Of a DNA stretch of 64,000 nt, positions 33,563 through 42,785 are shown piece by piece (the first letter of the stretch is position 1; each line of letters opens with the position of its first letter). Source of the stretch: Roseivirga sp. (lineage in GTDB: Bacteria > Bacteroidota > Bacteroidia > Cytophagales > Cyclobacteriaceae); contig JAAWWF010000004.1 of assembly GCA_021404565.1 (NCBI GenBank), positions 248,001-312,000 on the forward strand, read 5' to 3'. The notes beneath the pieces are model-generated. The model was not told the origin of the DNA and did not search any database. It was given only the letters and a program-made list of their open reading frames with translations. Made by a program: the position numbers and the translations under genes.

Positions 33563-35344
33563 ATGCGCTTATTCCTGGTCATATTCCTGATCATCTTTGT
33601 AAACACCTTCTCTTATGGATTCCGTCAGGGCTTTACGGAAATGGGAGAGGAGACGGGGCTAGGAGTAGCCTTTTCACGTGGCATTTCTGTTGTGGATTTT
33701 GACAATGACGGCTTTGATGATCTCTACATTGCTCGTAAAAACCGCCATAATACTCTTTTTCGGAATATAGGAGATGGTACTTTCGAAGATGTTGCTGAAA
33801 TGGCTGGTGTTGACCTGGTAGGTGATTATAACCAGAGTATCTGGGCCGATTATGATAATGACGGCTTTTTAGATTTCTACCTGACTACTGAAACCGGTGA
33901 TAAAAACCTGCTTTTTCATAACAATGGCGATCAGACCTTCACGGATGTAACCCTGGCTGCAGGCCTTGATATCTCAGACTTTACCACGGCTGCTATTTGG
34001 GGAGATGTGAATGGAGATGGCTTCAAAGACCTTTTCATCTTTTTGCTAATGGAAGACGATCGCTTTTTTCTGAATAATGGTGATGGCACATTTTCTGATT
34101 ATACAGCCGAGTCAGGTATCAGCATGGCCAGGCTTTCTATGGGAGCTACTTTTATAGACTACGACCTGGACCATGACCTGGACCTTTATGTAGCGCATGA
34201 TGGACACTCAGGTAATTTCCTTTTCGAAAATGATGGAGGTGGCCTCTTTAAAGACGTTTCGGTGAGTACCGGTATTCTTTCGGATAGTGAAGGAATGGGC
34301 GTAAGTGTTGGGGATTTTAATAACGATGGCTGGCCTGATCTCTATCTGACCAACCGACTTCAGAACTATCTCTTCCGCAACAATGAGGGTGAGAGCTTCA
34401 CCGAAATCTCATCCGCTTCCGGGGTGGGAGATGAGGGAATGGGCTGGGGCGTCAGCTGGCTCGACTTTGACAATGACGGATTCCTCGACCTTTATATAGG
34501 CAATGATTCTGACTACTCTGATTACGCCAATGTGCTTTATCGAAACAATGGTGACGAGACTTTTACCAAACTGTTTGAAGAAGAACCCCTTGCCGGAGAT
34601 AAAGGGACTTATGGCACAGCCATTTCCGACCTTGATCATGATGGTGATCCGGACCTTGTTATTGCTAATCGTGGTACCGTAGATCGTTCTGAGGTCTTCA
34701 TTAATGAGCTGGATAATAATAACCATTGGCTGATTATCCGATTGATGTCAGAAGCAATGGACAGGGTGCCTGTTGGAGCAATGGTGATGGTGGAGACTGC
34801 CGCGGCTACCCATACCCGTTATGTTCTTTCCGGCACTAGCTGGTCGGCTGACGATAGCAAATCGCTGCATTTTGGCTTAGGCAGTGTGAGTCAGATTGAG
34901 ACAGTGCATGTGACCTGGCCAGACGGCACAACAGATGAATATAGAGGTTTACAGGTCGATATGGCCTATTTATTGAATGCTGATGGTACAAATCAGTCCT
35001 TGAGCTATGAATATGTTCCACTCAAGAACAATGGAACAGGGGGTGCAGAAGGAGTCATTACCGGCATCGATGAACCTGTACTGGAAAAAGTTAAGATCAG
35101 TGCTTATCCTAATCCCTTTACAAAAGAACTGGCGCTGCCACTCTCTCTCGAAAGGAGTGATCGCGTGACTGTAACATTGGTAAGCTATGCCGGCACAGAA
35201 AGTAAAGGCCTTTATAGTAGTAAACTATACCCTGGTGAGCAGACACTTCGTATTCCGGTAGTTGGGTTAAGTAGTGGTCTGTATCTGTTACAAATCACCA
35301 TAGGGGATCAGCAATATTATCAGAAGATTCTTAAAACCGATTAG
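33563..35344 (+). CDS. CRTAC1-like FG-GAP/VCBS protein with ASPIC/UnbV domain and T9SS tail
   Basis: The protein is 593 residues with a signal peptide (LFLVIFLIIFVNTFSYGF). Residues ~30-400 hold at least seven FG-GAP/VCBS calcium-binding repeats of form DxDxDGxxDLY, for example DFDNDGFDDLYIARKN, DYDNDGFLDFYL, DVNGDGFKDLF and DFNNDGWPDLYL. Residues ~405-475 are an ASPIC/UnbV domain (VPVGAMVMVE, HFGLGSVSQIETVHVTWPDG). The last ~80 residues are a T9SS type A sorting domain (ISAYPNPFTKELAL to SSGLYLLQI and YYQKILKTD). It is therefore predicted to be a surface-exposed or secreted beta-propeller exported by T9SS. Binding partner unknown. Confidence 0.9.
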   Translation: MRLFLVIFLIIFVNTFSYGFRQGFTEMGEETGLGVAFSRGISVVDFDNDGFDDLYIARKNRHNTLFRNIGDGTFEDVAEMAGVDLVGDYNQSIWADYDNDGFLDFYLTTETGDKNLLFHNNGDQTFTDVTLAAGLDISDFTTAAIWGDVNGDGFKDLFIFLLMEDDRFFLNNGDGTFSDYTAESGISMARLSMGATFIDYDLDHDLDLYVAHDGHSGNFLFENDGGGLFKDVSVSTGILSDSEGMGVSVGDFNNDGWPDLYLTNRLQNYLFRNNEGESFTEISSASGVGDEGMGWGVSWLDFDNDGFLDLYIGNDSDYSDYANVLYRNNGDETFTKLFEEEPLAGDKGTYGTAISDLDHDGDPDLVIANRGTVDRSEVFINELDNNNHWLIIRLMSEAMDRVPVGAMVMVETAAATHTRYVLSGTSWSADDSKSLHFGLGSVSQIETVHVTWPDGTTDEYRGLQVDMAYLLNADGTNQSLSYEYVPLKNNGTGGAEGVITGIDEPVLEKVKISAYPNPFTKELALPLSLERSDRVTVTLVSYAGTESKGLYSSKLYPGEQTLRIPVVGLSSGLYLLQITIGDQQYYQKILKTD

Positions 35345-35365
35345 CAAGAGAGATAGCCCAAGGAA

Positions 35366-37849
35366 CTACTTCCTTCTTTTTACCCCCCGAATCGCGGGCT
35401 CATTCCATGGATCATCGGGCCAGACGTGCTTTGGGTAGCGCCTTTTAATCTCTTTTCTTACCTCAAAATAGGCATCATTCCAGAAGCTTCTCAGGTCTGA
35501 GGTGATTTGGACAGGTTTAAAACCGGGGGAGAGCAGGTGCATTAGCACGGTTTGTTGACCATTGTTGACAGTAGGAGTTTCAGCAAGCCCGAAAACTTCT
35601 TGTATGCGAACAGCGAGCACTGGTGGCTGGGCATTATCCCGGTACTTCAGTTTGATTTTCGAGCCACTGGGTACTGTGAAATTTTGAGGAACCAGCTTAT
35701 CCAGTACTTGTTGTTGCTCATAGTCGAGACTATGCTTCAATACATCGGTCAGGTTGATCTTCTTAAGATCCTCAGGTCTTTTTACCTGGCTAAGGTAGGG
35801 ACCAAGCCACTCCTGATTAGTCAGTAAAAGGGTATGGGTGCTTACATCCGGCCAGCCTCCCTGCGGATTCCATTTGCGAAGGCTGAGTACCCTGTTTTGC
35901 CATTGGGTGACGGAGTCGTTAAAGTCCAATAGCTTTTCGCCTTCTTTTTTGATGGCTTCACATACAGCCTCCAGCAAGTGAGCCTCATCGGGGTTTGGCA
36001 GAGGGCTGCTCTTAAGCACAATACTACCGATGCAGAGGTTCTTAGAGGCAATCAATCCGCCCTCATCAGTGTCCCAGGTAATTACTTCCTTCTCTTTTAC
36101 CAGCGGAGCAAGATCTTTGGGGTTGAGGGGGGAAGCCATAAAGATTTTTCCCATCCCGTCTCTGGCGTCAATGTGGGCGATAGCCAGCCAGGGTTCATCT
36201 GCCAGGTCTTCACGGTGCCCGGTCATGGCGTAACGACCATTTGAGAGCTGAAACTGGGCATTATTACCGGGCCTTGCGCAAGCTATGCGCTCTGGGTAAG
36301 CATGCGTCAATAGTACACCCGTTTCGTAGGGATCGACATGACTGTTATCCGCAGAGAGGTCAAACAGGCGTCTGTACTGATCGGCTATTTTTTCTATGCG
36401 AGTGAGCTTGCGGCCATCCCTGTTTTCCTTTCTATACCTTCTCAGGGCATCTATTCGCGTATTGAGATCAATACCGGCTTCCCGGCCCAATGGGTCTCGC
36501 TCTTCAAGCAAGGCCGCTATATCAGTGGCCAGGGCTACAGTATCATGCTCTTCCGCCATAAGTAACATATGAGCTATCCTGGGGTGGCAGGGGAGCTTGA
36601 GCATCCGTTTACCATGGGCGGTGATTCTGCCATTTTCCAACGCTTCGAGCTGATGTAATAAGTCGGTTGCCTGTGCCAATGGCCCTTTGGGGGGAGGAGT
36701 AAGCCAGGTAAGCTGCTGAATGTCCATAATACCCCATTGGGCCATATCGAGCACGAGTGAGGCCAGGTCTGCCTCCATAATCTCCGGAGTTCTGTGCTCA
36801 GTCATACGCTGCTGGGTGGTGGAAGACCACATTCGGTAGCATACTCCGGGACTTAATCTACCCGCCCTGCCGGCTCGCTGATCGGCAGAATCAATGGATA
36901 TATGAACTGTTTCAAGACGGGAAAGGCCGGAGTTGGGGTCAAATCTGGAAGTGCGCCCAAAGCCACTGTCAACCACGATTTTAATACCCTCTATGGTCAG
37001 GCTCGTTTCCGCTATCGATGTGGCCAGTACTACTTTTCGCCTGCCTGTTTTATCAGGATAAATCGCGGCATTCTGTTTGTGTTGTGGGAGTACCCCATAA
37101 AGAGGATGTACTGAAAAGCCCGGAAGATCTCTTCTCAGTATTTCATTGGCTTTAAGAATCTCCCGCTGACCAGGAAGAAAGGCCAGGATATCACCGTCAT
37201 GTTCTTTACTGGCTTTTTTAATGGTCTGAGCTACCAGCTCAGCCATCAGGTATTCATCTATGTCACCGGCATATTTTATGTCTACCGGGTATTGTCTTCC
37301 CTTACTCACAACCGCAGGCGCATCGAGCAAAGAGGTCAGTTGGGGCATGTTGAGTGTGGCAGACATCACCAGTATCCTGAGGTCTGGTCTAAGCACCTGC
37401 TGAGCTTCTCTGCACAAGGCAAGGGCTACATCTGCATGAATGCTTCTTTCATGAAACTCATCAAAAACCACCATTCCTACACCTTCCAGGGCATTATCAC
37501 TCTGAATCATTCTGGTTAGAATGCCTTCTGTAAGTACTTCTATTCTTGTATTTTCAGAGCTGCGGTTTTCAAATCGAATCCGATAGCCCACCGTATTGCC
37601 AACAGGTTCATCCAGAAAGTAAGCCAGGCGCTCGGCAATGGTTCTGGCTGCCAGTCGCCTCGGTTCAAGTATCAGAATTTTCATTCCCTGCAGCCAGTCC
37701 ATGTCCAGGAGCGCAAGTGGTAGCAGCGTACTTTTCCCTGCTCCGGGAGGAGCGTTTACGATCAATGTATTGCCGGAAGACAGGTGGTCCTGTACCTCTT
37801 CAATAATTCCGGTAACGGGGAGGTCTATCTGATAAGGATCAAAAGCCAA
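35366..37849 (-). CDS. hrpB: ATP-dependent helicase HrpB
   Basis: The protein is 827 residues, matching full-length HrpB (about 820). Motifs in order are Walker A APPGAGKSTLLP (residue ~35), Ia LEPRRLAARTIAERL, Walker B VFDEFHERSIHADVALAL, III LVMSATLN, V TSIAETSLTIEGI and VI QRAGRAGRLSPGVCYRMW. These are followed by the HA2-type and HrpB-specific C-terminal domains (LKYRDNAQPPVLAVRIQEVF, KRRYPKHVWPDDP). HrpB belongs to the DEAH/RHA group; its role in bacteria is poorly defined and probably concerns RNA processing. It is convergent with the CRTAC1-like gene. Confidence 0.94.
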   Translation of the reverse strand: MAFDPYQIDLPVTGIIEEVQDHLSSGNTLIVNAPPGAGKSTLLPLALLDMDWLQGMKILILEPRRLAARTIAERLAYFLDEPVGNTVGYRIRFENRSSENTRIEVLTEGILTRMIQSDNALEGVGMVVFDEFHERSIHADVALALCREAQQVLRPDLRILVMSATLNMPQLTSLLDAPAVVSKGRQYPVDIKYAGDIDEYLMAELVAQTIKKASKEHDGDILAFLPGQREILKANEILRRDLPGFSVHPLYGVLPQHKQNAAIYPDKTGRRKVVLATSIAETSLTIEGIKIVVDSGFGRTSRFDPNSGLSRLETVHISIDSADQRAGRAGRLSPGVCYRMWSSTTQQRMTEHRTPEIMEADLASLVLDMAQWGIMDIQQLTWLTPPPKGPLAQATDLLHQLEALENGRITAHGKRMLKLPCHPRIAHMLLMAEEHDTVALATDIAALLEERDPLGREAGIDLNTRIDALRRYRKENRDGRKLTRIEKIADQYRRLFDLSADNSHVDPYETGVLLTHAYPERIACARPGNNAQFQLSNGRYAMTGHREDLADEPWLAIAHIDARDGMGKIFMASPLNPKDLAPLVKEKEVITWDTDEGGLIASKNLCIGSIVLKSSPLPNPDEAHLLEAVCEAIKKEGEKLLDFNDSVTQWQNRVLSLRKWNPQGGWPDVSTHTLLLTNQEWLGPYLSQVKRPEDLKKINLTDVLKHSLDYEQQQVLDKLVPQNFTVPSGSKIKLKYRDNAQPPVLAVRIQEVFGLAETPTVNNGQQTVLMHLLSPGFKPVQITSDLRSFWNDAYFEVRKEIKRRYPKHVWPDDPWNEPAIRGVKRRK

Positions 37850-37923
37850 AGTATATTGAGTTAATGGGGTACAAAGGTCTTTAATATTATCAATTCAGAA
37901 AGGCCAGGAATTGATTTTTCGGC

Positions 37924-39000
37924 CTACTTCAAACTTACCTGCTCCAGGTTTTTCTTGAAATGATCCAGCAACCACACAGACTTATCTTTTTGAAGATTTT
38001 TGTGATTAATCTCAAGCATAAGAGGTTCCAGTTCTGTGATTTTGGCTATCTGTGCCAATCGGGATTCATCCTCCTCAAGGGCATCCAGATAGTCCAGGGC
38101 CGACCGAATACCTACTTTGTGAAGCTGTGGAGCGTACTCCCGAAATTCCATCAGAAGCTTGGCTTGTGAAACCCAGTCGAGCAGAATACGTGCAGGAAAT
38201 GGTGTTTTGATGATGAGCAGCAGGAAGTTGAATTGTGCCAGGTTTTGTACATTATCGATACCCACCTCATTGAGACGAAGCCTGTGTAAGTAGCTGATTC
38301 CCTCTATCGCTTCCAGAGGCAGGTTTTCCACCTCCTGGCTGTTTTTGCTTGGAAAGAAAGAGGTTGCCTTATCCAGCAGAAGCTTTAACCCCCTCTCTGG
38401 AAACATACCTGTCAGAAAGGCAATGACCAATATAGCGTTTGAAGCGAGGGAGGAAGGGTCATCTGAAGTGATAAGGTAAGACAGCATTAGCGAAACCACA
38501 GGTGCCAATACCATGCGGATACCTATAGAGAAGAAGTTACCGGGGGTCAGATCAATGGTAGAAAATCTTCTGTAGATGTATTGCCCTCCACTCAGGTAAC
38601 CTCCAAAGAGCGCCCAACCTACTACAGCTAGGCTTTTCTTTTCTCTGCCATATATCGGGTCATTCCAAAAGTCACTACCAGACCAGAGCATACTCTTAAC
38701 CAATTCACCTTCAGCCGGTTTGTCATATAGCATCCATCCGAGCAAGAGTAGAAATATGCCGAAAAAGGAGAGGAGGGATACAAAGAGGACTGGTAACAAA
38801 TAATCGTTTCTTGAGAACTCCTTGTCAAAATTCTTTTGCAGATCGAAATTTCCCTGGTCTAGCTGAAGGCTTTCGATCAGCGAACTGAGTTCTTCTTTTT
38901 TTCTGGAAAGACGAAACCTGAAAAACGAAAAAGTGATGATGATGAAGTAAGAACTGAGCACCAGCGCAGCGATGGCCTCTAATATTTGGGCGAGTGACAT
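37924..39000 (-). CDS. Membrane protein of unknown function with C-terminal helix-hairpin-helix-like region
   Basis: The protein is 358 residues. One hydrophobic helix lies at the N-terminus (EAIAALVLSSYFIIITFSFF). A cytoplasmic-looking stretch (~30-70) follows, then more hydrophobic helices around residues 70-95, 125-145, 160-185 and 190-205. The C-terminal ~150 residues are soluble and include a repeated helical pattern: IEGISYLHRLRLNEVGIDNV and PQLHKVGIRSALDYLDAL. Both have the hydrophobic-x-x-GI rhythm of helix-hairpin-helix-like or DUF4332-like domains. I do not recognise the full-length family. It follows HrpB in the upstream direction, with 74 bp between the genes, on the same strand. 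Confidence 0.7.
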   Translation of the reverse strand: MSLAQILEAIAALVLSSYFIIITFSFFRFRLSRKKEELSSLIESLQLDQGNFDLQKNFDKEFSRNDYLLPVLFVSLLSFFGIFLLLLGWMLYDKPAEGELVKSMLWSGSDFWNDPIYGREKKSLAVVGWALFGGYLSGGQYIYRRFSTIDLTPGNFFSIGIRMVLAPVVSLMLSYLITSDDPSSLASNAILVIAFLTGMFPERGLKLLLDKATSFFPSKNSQEVENLPLEAIEGISYLHRLRLNEVGIDNVQNLAQFNFLLLIIKTPFPARILLDWVSQAKLLMEFREYAPQLHKVGIRSALDYLDALEEDESRLAQIAKITELEPLMLEINHKNLQKDKSVWLLDHFKKNLEQVSLK

Positions 39001-39223
39001 TGTATTTGGTTATAAACCGAAAAAGTAAGTCAGACCTGTGCTTTTCTTCAACAACATTAACCGTGTCGGACTTTGATAAAGTTGAAAAGATAAAATAAAG
39101 ATCAGACAAACAAGGTTGGTTTACCTGAAATTGTCAGGCAACCTATTAGGCTGGGCCAGTAAAATATTCACATTTCTGACGTTGGCTTATCAAATTTACT
39201 AAACAAAGAAACTGAACATGTAG

Positions 39224-39231
39224 TATGTTTG
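39224..39231 (+). promoter_or_regulatory. Candidate Bacteroidota -7 promoter element of yaaA
   Basis: TATGTTTG matches the Bacteroidota primary-sigma consensus TAnnTTTG exactly and ends 22 bp before the yaaA start codon. I could not place a convincing -33 TTTG at the expected spacing, so this is a positional suggestion only. Confidence 0.35.
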
Positions 39232-39253
39232 TTGACCGAACAAAAATGCCCTT

Positions 39254-40018
39254 ATGTTATTCGTAATTTCCCCAGCCAAGACCCTTGATTTCGAAACACC
39301 TTGTGATGCTCAGGCATCTTACCCCAGGTTCAAAAAAGAGACTCTGGAGCTTATTGGTGTGCTGAGGGAAAAGAGTCCGGAAGAGATTCAAACCCTGATG
39401 GATCTCAGCGAGAACCTTGCAGAACTTAATGTAAACCGTTATCAGAAATTCAGGGCTGCAAAACACCCAAAAGTGGCGAAACAGTCGGTTTATGCTTTTA
39501 AGGGAGATGTTTATATTGGCCTGGAGGCAGAAGAGCTTGACGATGAAGATATATTATATGCACAGGAGCATTTAAGAATCTTATCCGGGTTGTATGGCCT
39601 GCTAAGACCTCTTGATGTAATCCAACCCTATCGTTTGGAAATGGGCACGAGACTGGCCTTTGACGATTACCGAACTCTCTATAGCTATTGGGCAGATAAA
39701 ATTGCAAAGCTGGTTAACCGGGACCTAAAAAATCAGGGAGATAAAGTACTCATTAACCTGGCATCGCAGGAATATTTCAAAGCAATTGACCGAAAGGCGC
39801 TGAAGGCAAAGATTGTGGATGTGGAGTTCCTTGATTTTAAGAATGGTGAATACAAGGTGATCTCGTTTTTCGCGAAAAAAGCCAGGGGAATGATGGCGCG
39901 TTACATCATCAAAAACAGGATCAACGAACCTGAAGGCCTCAAGGATTTCGATTCTGAAGGCTACTATTTTGATGAAAGTAGCTCCTCAGAAAATAAGCTC
40001 GTTTTCAAGCGTGGTTGA
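39254..40018 (+). CDS. yaaA: Peroxide stress protein YaaA
   Basis: The protein is 254 residues, full length for the YaaA/DUF328 family. The signature N-terminus MLFVISPAKTLDFETP is present, along with ELNVNRYQKF, QSVYAFKGDVYIGL, RILSGLYGLLRPLDVIQPYR, MGTRL, LINLASQEYFKAI and KKARGMMARYIIKNRI. In E. coli YaaA limits free iron and protects DNA during peroxide stress, and the fold has DNA-binding ability. The first codon ATG at 39254 gives the conserved start. The 3' end overlaps the next gene by 47 bp in a different frame. Confidence 0.95.
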   Translation: MLFVISPAKTLDFETPCDAQASYPRFKKETLELIGVLREKSPEEIQTLMDLSENLAELNVNRYQKFRAAKHPKVAKQSVYAFKGDVYIGLEAEELDDEDILYAQEHLRILSGLYGLLRPLDVIQPYRLEMGTRLAFDDYRTLYSYWADKIAKLVNRDLKNQGDKVLINLASQEYFKAIDRKALKAKIVDVEFLDFKNGEYKVISFFAKKARGMMARYIIKNRINEPEGLKDFDSEGYYFDESSSSENKLVFKRG

Positions 40019-40433
40019 TCCGCAAAAGATTGCCAACCGGGATTATTTGCCCGAACTGATTTTTACCACATCCAGAAGTTCCGGCCCGGGAGGGCAGCAT
40101 GTAAACAAACTGGAAACCCGTGTGACATTGAGGTTTAAGCCAGGTAATTCCTATGTACTGACAGAGGAAGAGAAAGAGCACTTATTAAAAAAATGGAGTA
40201 CGAAGCTCACCAATGATGGCTCCTTTGTGGTCCACTCTGAAAAGTATCGTACTCAACTCAGGAACAAGGAAGACACGATTACTAAGTTTCGTCAGGCGAT
40301 TGTTAAAGCTTTTACCGTACCCAAAGCCCGAAAAGCTACCAAACCGAGCAAAGCTTCTGTTAGAAGGAGAATAGAAGGCAAGAAAAAGCTATCGGAGAAA
40401 AAGAATCGCAGAAAGCCACCTGAGCTGGATTAG
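39972..40433 (+). CDS. arfB: ArfB/YaeJ-like peptidyl-tRNA hydrolase (ribosome rescue)
   Basis: About 153 residues from the ATG at 39972. The release-factor-type catalytic loop is seen as SRSSGPGGQHVNKLETRV, with the GGQ tripeptide that triggers ester hydrolysis. The C-terminal tail is highly basic (KARKATKPSKASVRRRIEGK), as required by ArfB to sit in the mRNA channel of stalled ribosomes. The start is uncertain: the ATG lies inside yaaA, while an in-frame GTG at about 40010 would give a start beside the yaaA stop. Either way translation is likely coupled to yaaA. Confidence 0.9.
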   Translation: MKVAPQKISSFSSVVDPQKIANRDYLPELIFTTSRSSGPGGQHVNKLETRVTLRFKPGNSYVLTEEEKEHLLKKWSTKLTNDGSFVVHSEKYRTQLRNKEDTITKFRQAIVKAFTVPKARKATKPSKASVRRRIEGKKKLSEKKNRRKPPELD

Positions 40434-40498
40434 CCTGTTGAGTACTCCTAGCCATTATGGCTCACTTCAACTGTATTTGAACTACCTGGCTGTCGCTC

Positions 40499-40963
40499 TT
40501 AGCGTTTAACCTCTTTCCTCATTTTACAGTTGTCCAGACCCGGCCCAAAGCCATCTTTAATGCATTCTGTCGTCTCGAAGCCAAATTTCTTGTAAAAGGC
40601 TTCGGTATGTTGAGAAGTGGACAAATGCTGAGCGTAGTGTGGAAATAGCTTTTCCATCAATTCCAGCCGATGCAGTGTCAGCTGTTTTCCAAGTCCTTGT
40701 TTGTGCTTTGAGTAAAGCACCATGCCCCAGGCCAGGCCGGTCATCTGCTCCTCGGCATCCTCGTATATGCCGCCACAGGCGAGAACCAAATCTCCATCCA
40801 AAAGAACGTAATAAGGAGCGCGGTCTTCTTTATCCAACCATTCTATAAACTCTTCACGCTCAGCATCGCAGAAATACTCAGGTACATTACTGTTGAAGAT
40901 AGTGATACAGGCAGCCTTATCCTTAGGCTCATATTCCCTGATGCTGTGTTGAATCTGACTCAT
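40499..40963 (-). CDS. GNAT-family N-acetyltransferase
   Basis: The protein is 154 residues with GNAT fold elements: IREYEPKDKAACITIFN at the N-terminus, then YYVLLDGDLVLACGGIY (strand 4), GLAWGMVLYSKHKQGLGKQL containing the acetyl-CoA loop Q-x-x-G-L-G, and HTEAFYKKFGFETTE near the C-terminus. The substrate is unknown. Its first four bases overlap the stop codon of the upstream membrane-protein gene (ATGA), so the two are translationally coupled. Confidence 0.88.
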   Translation of the reverse strand: MSQIQHSIREYEPKDKAACITIFNSNVPEYFCDAEREEFIEWLDKEDRAPYYVLLDGDLVLACGGIYEDAEEQMTGLAWGMVLYSKHKQGLGKQLTLHRLELMEKLFPHYAQHLSTSQHTEAFYKKFGFETTECIKDGFGPGLDNCKMRKEVKR

Positions 40964-42213
40964 GTTTTTTGATTCTCAAACTTTGACTTAAAGCGTGTAA
41001 TTAGGGCTTTTCTATAATAAAGTGCAAAGAGAAGTATCAGGATCAACAGAGATTTCAGATGAAAACTGAATCGCCATAAAGAACCCGAATTGTCCGGTTC
41101 CTCTGAATCTATCAGGGTAGGAGCTGTACGCGACCAGGCAATAAAAGCGTCTGCCATCGGCAACATGCCCAAGAGGTACGATTTAGCAACTTCATCCGTC
41201 CTGGCCAGTCCAAAAGCCGTAACGGTGCTGTACTGCCGATGCGCTCTTTCTGCTTCTCCAAATACCTTAAACGTACCAATGGAAACAATGGTCCCCGCGA
41301 ACCCAGTGCCCAGAATTACCGGTCCTGAATCGATATCTCCCAGGCCAAAAGAACCCTTGGGGTATTCTCGCACCATGGGGAGCCCCAGGGCGGTGGATAC
41401 AAAGTGTTGCTTGAACAAGGCGTATTGAGACCTCGCCAGTTCTGTATCGATTTCAGCCAGCAAACGCAACATAAGGGCCATGGAACCACCTCTTGGGGTT
41501 TCTAAAACGCTACCGGATTCGGGGTGGGTTTTATGAGCCAACATATTGGTATCCGAATCAAGTCGCTGTTTTACTTTTTGAAGCCAGTCAGCGATATCAT
41601 TCTTATATACAGGCCCGAAAAGCTGATCGTGAATGGCCAGAGAGGCAATAGCAAGGAAGGAATCAGCCGGCCAGGATTGATCAGAGTAGGAGGAGAGATA
41701 TGGACTTTTGTGTTTCCTGAAGGCCTGCGCTATTTCGTCACACCTCCTCTTGAAAAGGGACTTGTATCGGGTTATTTCCTTATGATCTCCCGGAATGCTC
41801 AGTAATTTGGCCAACAAATAATTGCGCCAGCCGCTGTAATAGATCCCGTATTCCGGACTGAGTGATTTCTGAAAAACTCCCTGGCCTGTACCTGAATCTA
41901 CACTCTGGTAGGCATAGAGGGCTTCATTCACAGCTCTCAGCTGTAGTTCAGCCGCTTGGTTGAGTTCATTAGCAGCCAGCTCGGCCCATGTCAATCCATA
42001 GAGTGCATATATAAATACATAGCCTTCCGGAAAGATGCTTTGCATGTTCTTGCCGAGGTCATCTTCTTTGAGTTTCTTCTCCAGAAAGTTGAGTTGCAGC
42101 ACAATGTCCTCCTGCTCTTCTTCCGGACTAAGTCTGGGAGTGTACAGCTTGATATTGGTCCAAAGTAGCACCGCTGAGATCAGGGCAATAAAGAAGACAT
42201 AGGTATACTTCAT
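40960..42213 (-). CDS. Membrane-anchored protein of unknown function, helical-barrel-like
   Basis: The protein is 417 residues with an N-terminal membrane helix (YTYVFFIALISAVLLWTNIK) and a C-terminal one (LKSLLILILLFALYYRKAL), leaving a domain of roughly 340 residues between them. That domain is helical with repeated short glycine and aromatic turns (PEGYVFIYALYGLTWAELAA, YYSGWRNYLLAKLL, SDQSWPADSFLAIASLA, GLGDIDSGPVILGTGFAGT). This rhythm recalls alpha/alpha-barrel enzymes, and I see a loose resemblance to linalool dehydratase/isomerase-type domains but cannot support it further. It overlaps the downstream acetyltransferase gene by 4 bp. Confidence 0.65.
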   Translation of the reverse strand: MKYTYVFFIALISAVLLWTNIKLYTPRLSPEEEQEDIVLQLNFLEKKLKEDDLGKNMQSIFPEGYVFIYALYGLTWAELAANELNQAAELQLRAVNEALYAYQSVDSGTGQGVFQKSLSPEYGIYYSGWRNYLLAKLLSIPGDHKEITRYKSLFKRRCDEIAQAFRKHKSPYLSSYSDQSWPADSFLAIASLAIHDQLFGPVYKNDIADWLQKVKQRLDSDTNMLAHKTHPESGSVLETPRGGSMALMLRLLAEIDTELARSQYALFKQHFVSTALGLPMVREYPKGSFGLGDIDSGPVILGTGFAGTIVSIGTFKVFGEAERAHRQYSTVTAFGLARTDEVAKSYLLGMLPMADAFIAWSRTAPTLIDSEEPDNSGSLWRFSFHLKSLLILILLFALYYRKALITRFKSKFENQKT

Positions 42214-42359
42214 AAGAGAAAAACTGGCGGGCAGCGAATCTATTTTCTGACCAACTCAATATAAGACGAATTCTACCATAGAATTTTGTCTCTGGCCACA
42301 AACCAGCCCGCGCTGATTGATTTTAGTCTGTTCATTCTGGATTTTGAAATCAAAAAAAC

Positions 42360-42725
42360 ATGAAGCAAAAGGTGAAAAATGTATTGGCCTGGGGTCTCAG
42401 TGTCCTGGTGAGTTTGAATTTCTTAATGTCCGGTTACCCCAAGGTGATGCCCAATGCCGGTATGGTCAGGCGATTTGAAAACTGGGGCTTTAATGAAGGA
42501 TTTGCCATACTGATTGGCGTATTGGAGATATTAGGAGGCCTGTTAATGCTTGTGCCTAAGACGGCATTTTATGGTGCGGTTATACTGTCTGTAGTGATGA
42601 TCGGGGCTATTGGCACTCACTTGATTACCGGAATAGGAGGGCCGGTGTTTGCCATATTATCCCTGCTGGCTGCGGCAGGGGCAGGGTGGCTGAGGTTTGA
42701 GAACAGAATAAGGTGGACTAAGTGA
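42360..42725 (+). CDS. DoxX-family membrane protein (second copy)
   Basis: The protein is 121 residues with four hydrophobic helices. NFLMSGYPKVMPNAGMVRRF is followed by FENWGFNEGFAILIGVLEIL and LLMLVPKTAFYGA, colinear with the DoxX paralog at 21767. No partner gene is adjacent. It stands alone before a strong hairpin shared with the convergent M28 peptidase gene. Confidence 0.84.
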   Translation: MKQKVKNVLAWGLSVLVSLNFLMSGYPKVMPNAGMVRRFENWGFNEGFAILIGVLEILGGLLMLVPKTAFYGAVILSVVMIGAIGTHLITGIGGPVFAILSLLAAAGAGWLRFENRIRWTK

Positions 42726-42736
42726 GCTAATAAAAT

Positions 42737-42771
42737 AATCGGTCAGGTCGATGAATACGACCTGACCGATT
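42737..42771. terminator. Strong hairpin terminator between DoxX and M28 peptidase genes
   Basis: AATCGGTCAGGTCG (42737-42750) and CGACCTGACCGATT (42758-42771) form a perfect 14-bp stem with a 7-nt loop. On the minus strand it is followed by ATTTTATT, so it mainly serves the peptidase gene, but its place between convergent stops lets it serve both. Confidence 0.85.
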
Positions 42772-42785
42772 AGTATTGGTGAGAA

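Noticed and set aside
33650-34700. Periodic DNA in the CRTAC1-like gene as a nucleotide repeat array
   Set aside because: The period comes from FG-GAP/VCBS protein repeats (DxDxDGxxDLY), and the DNA copies are diverged.
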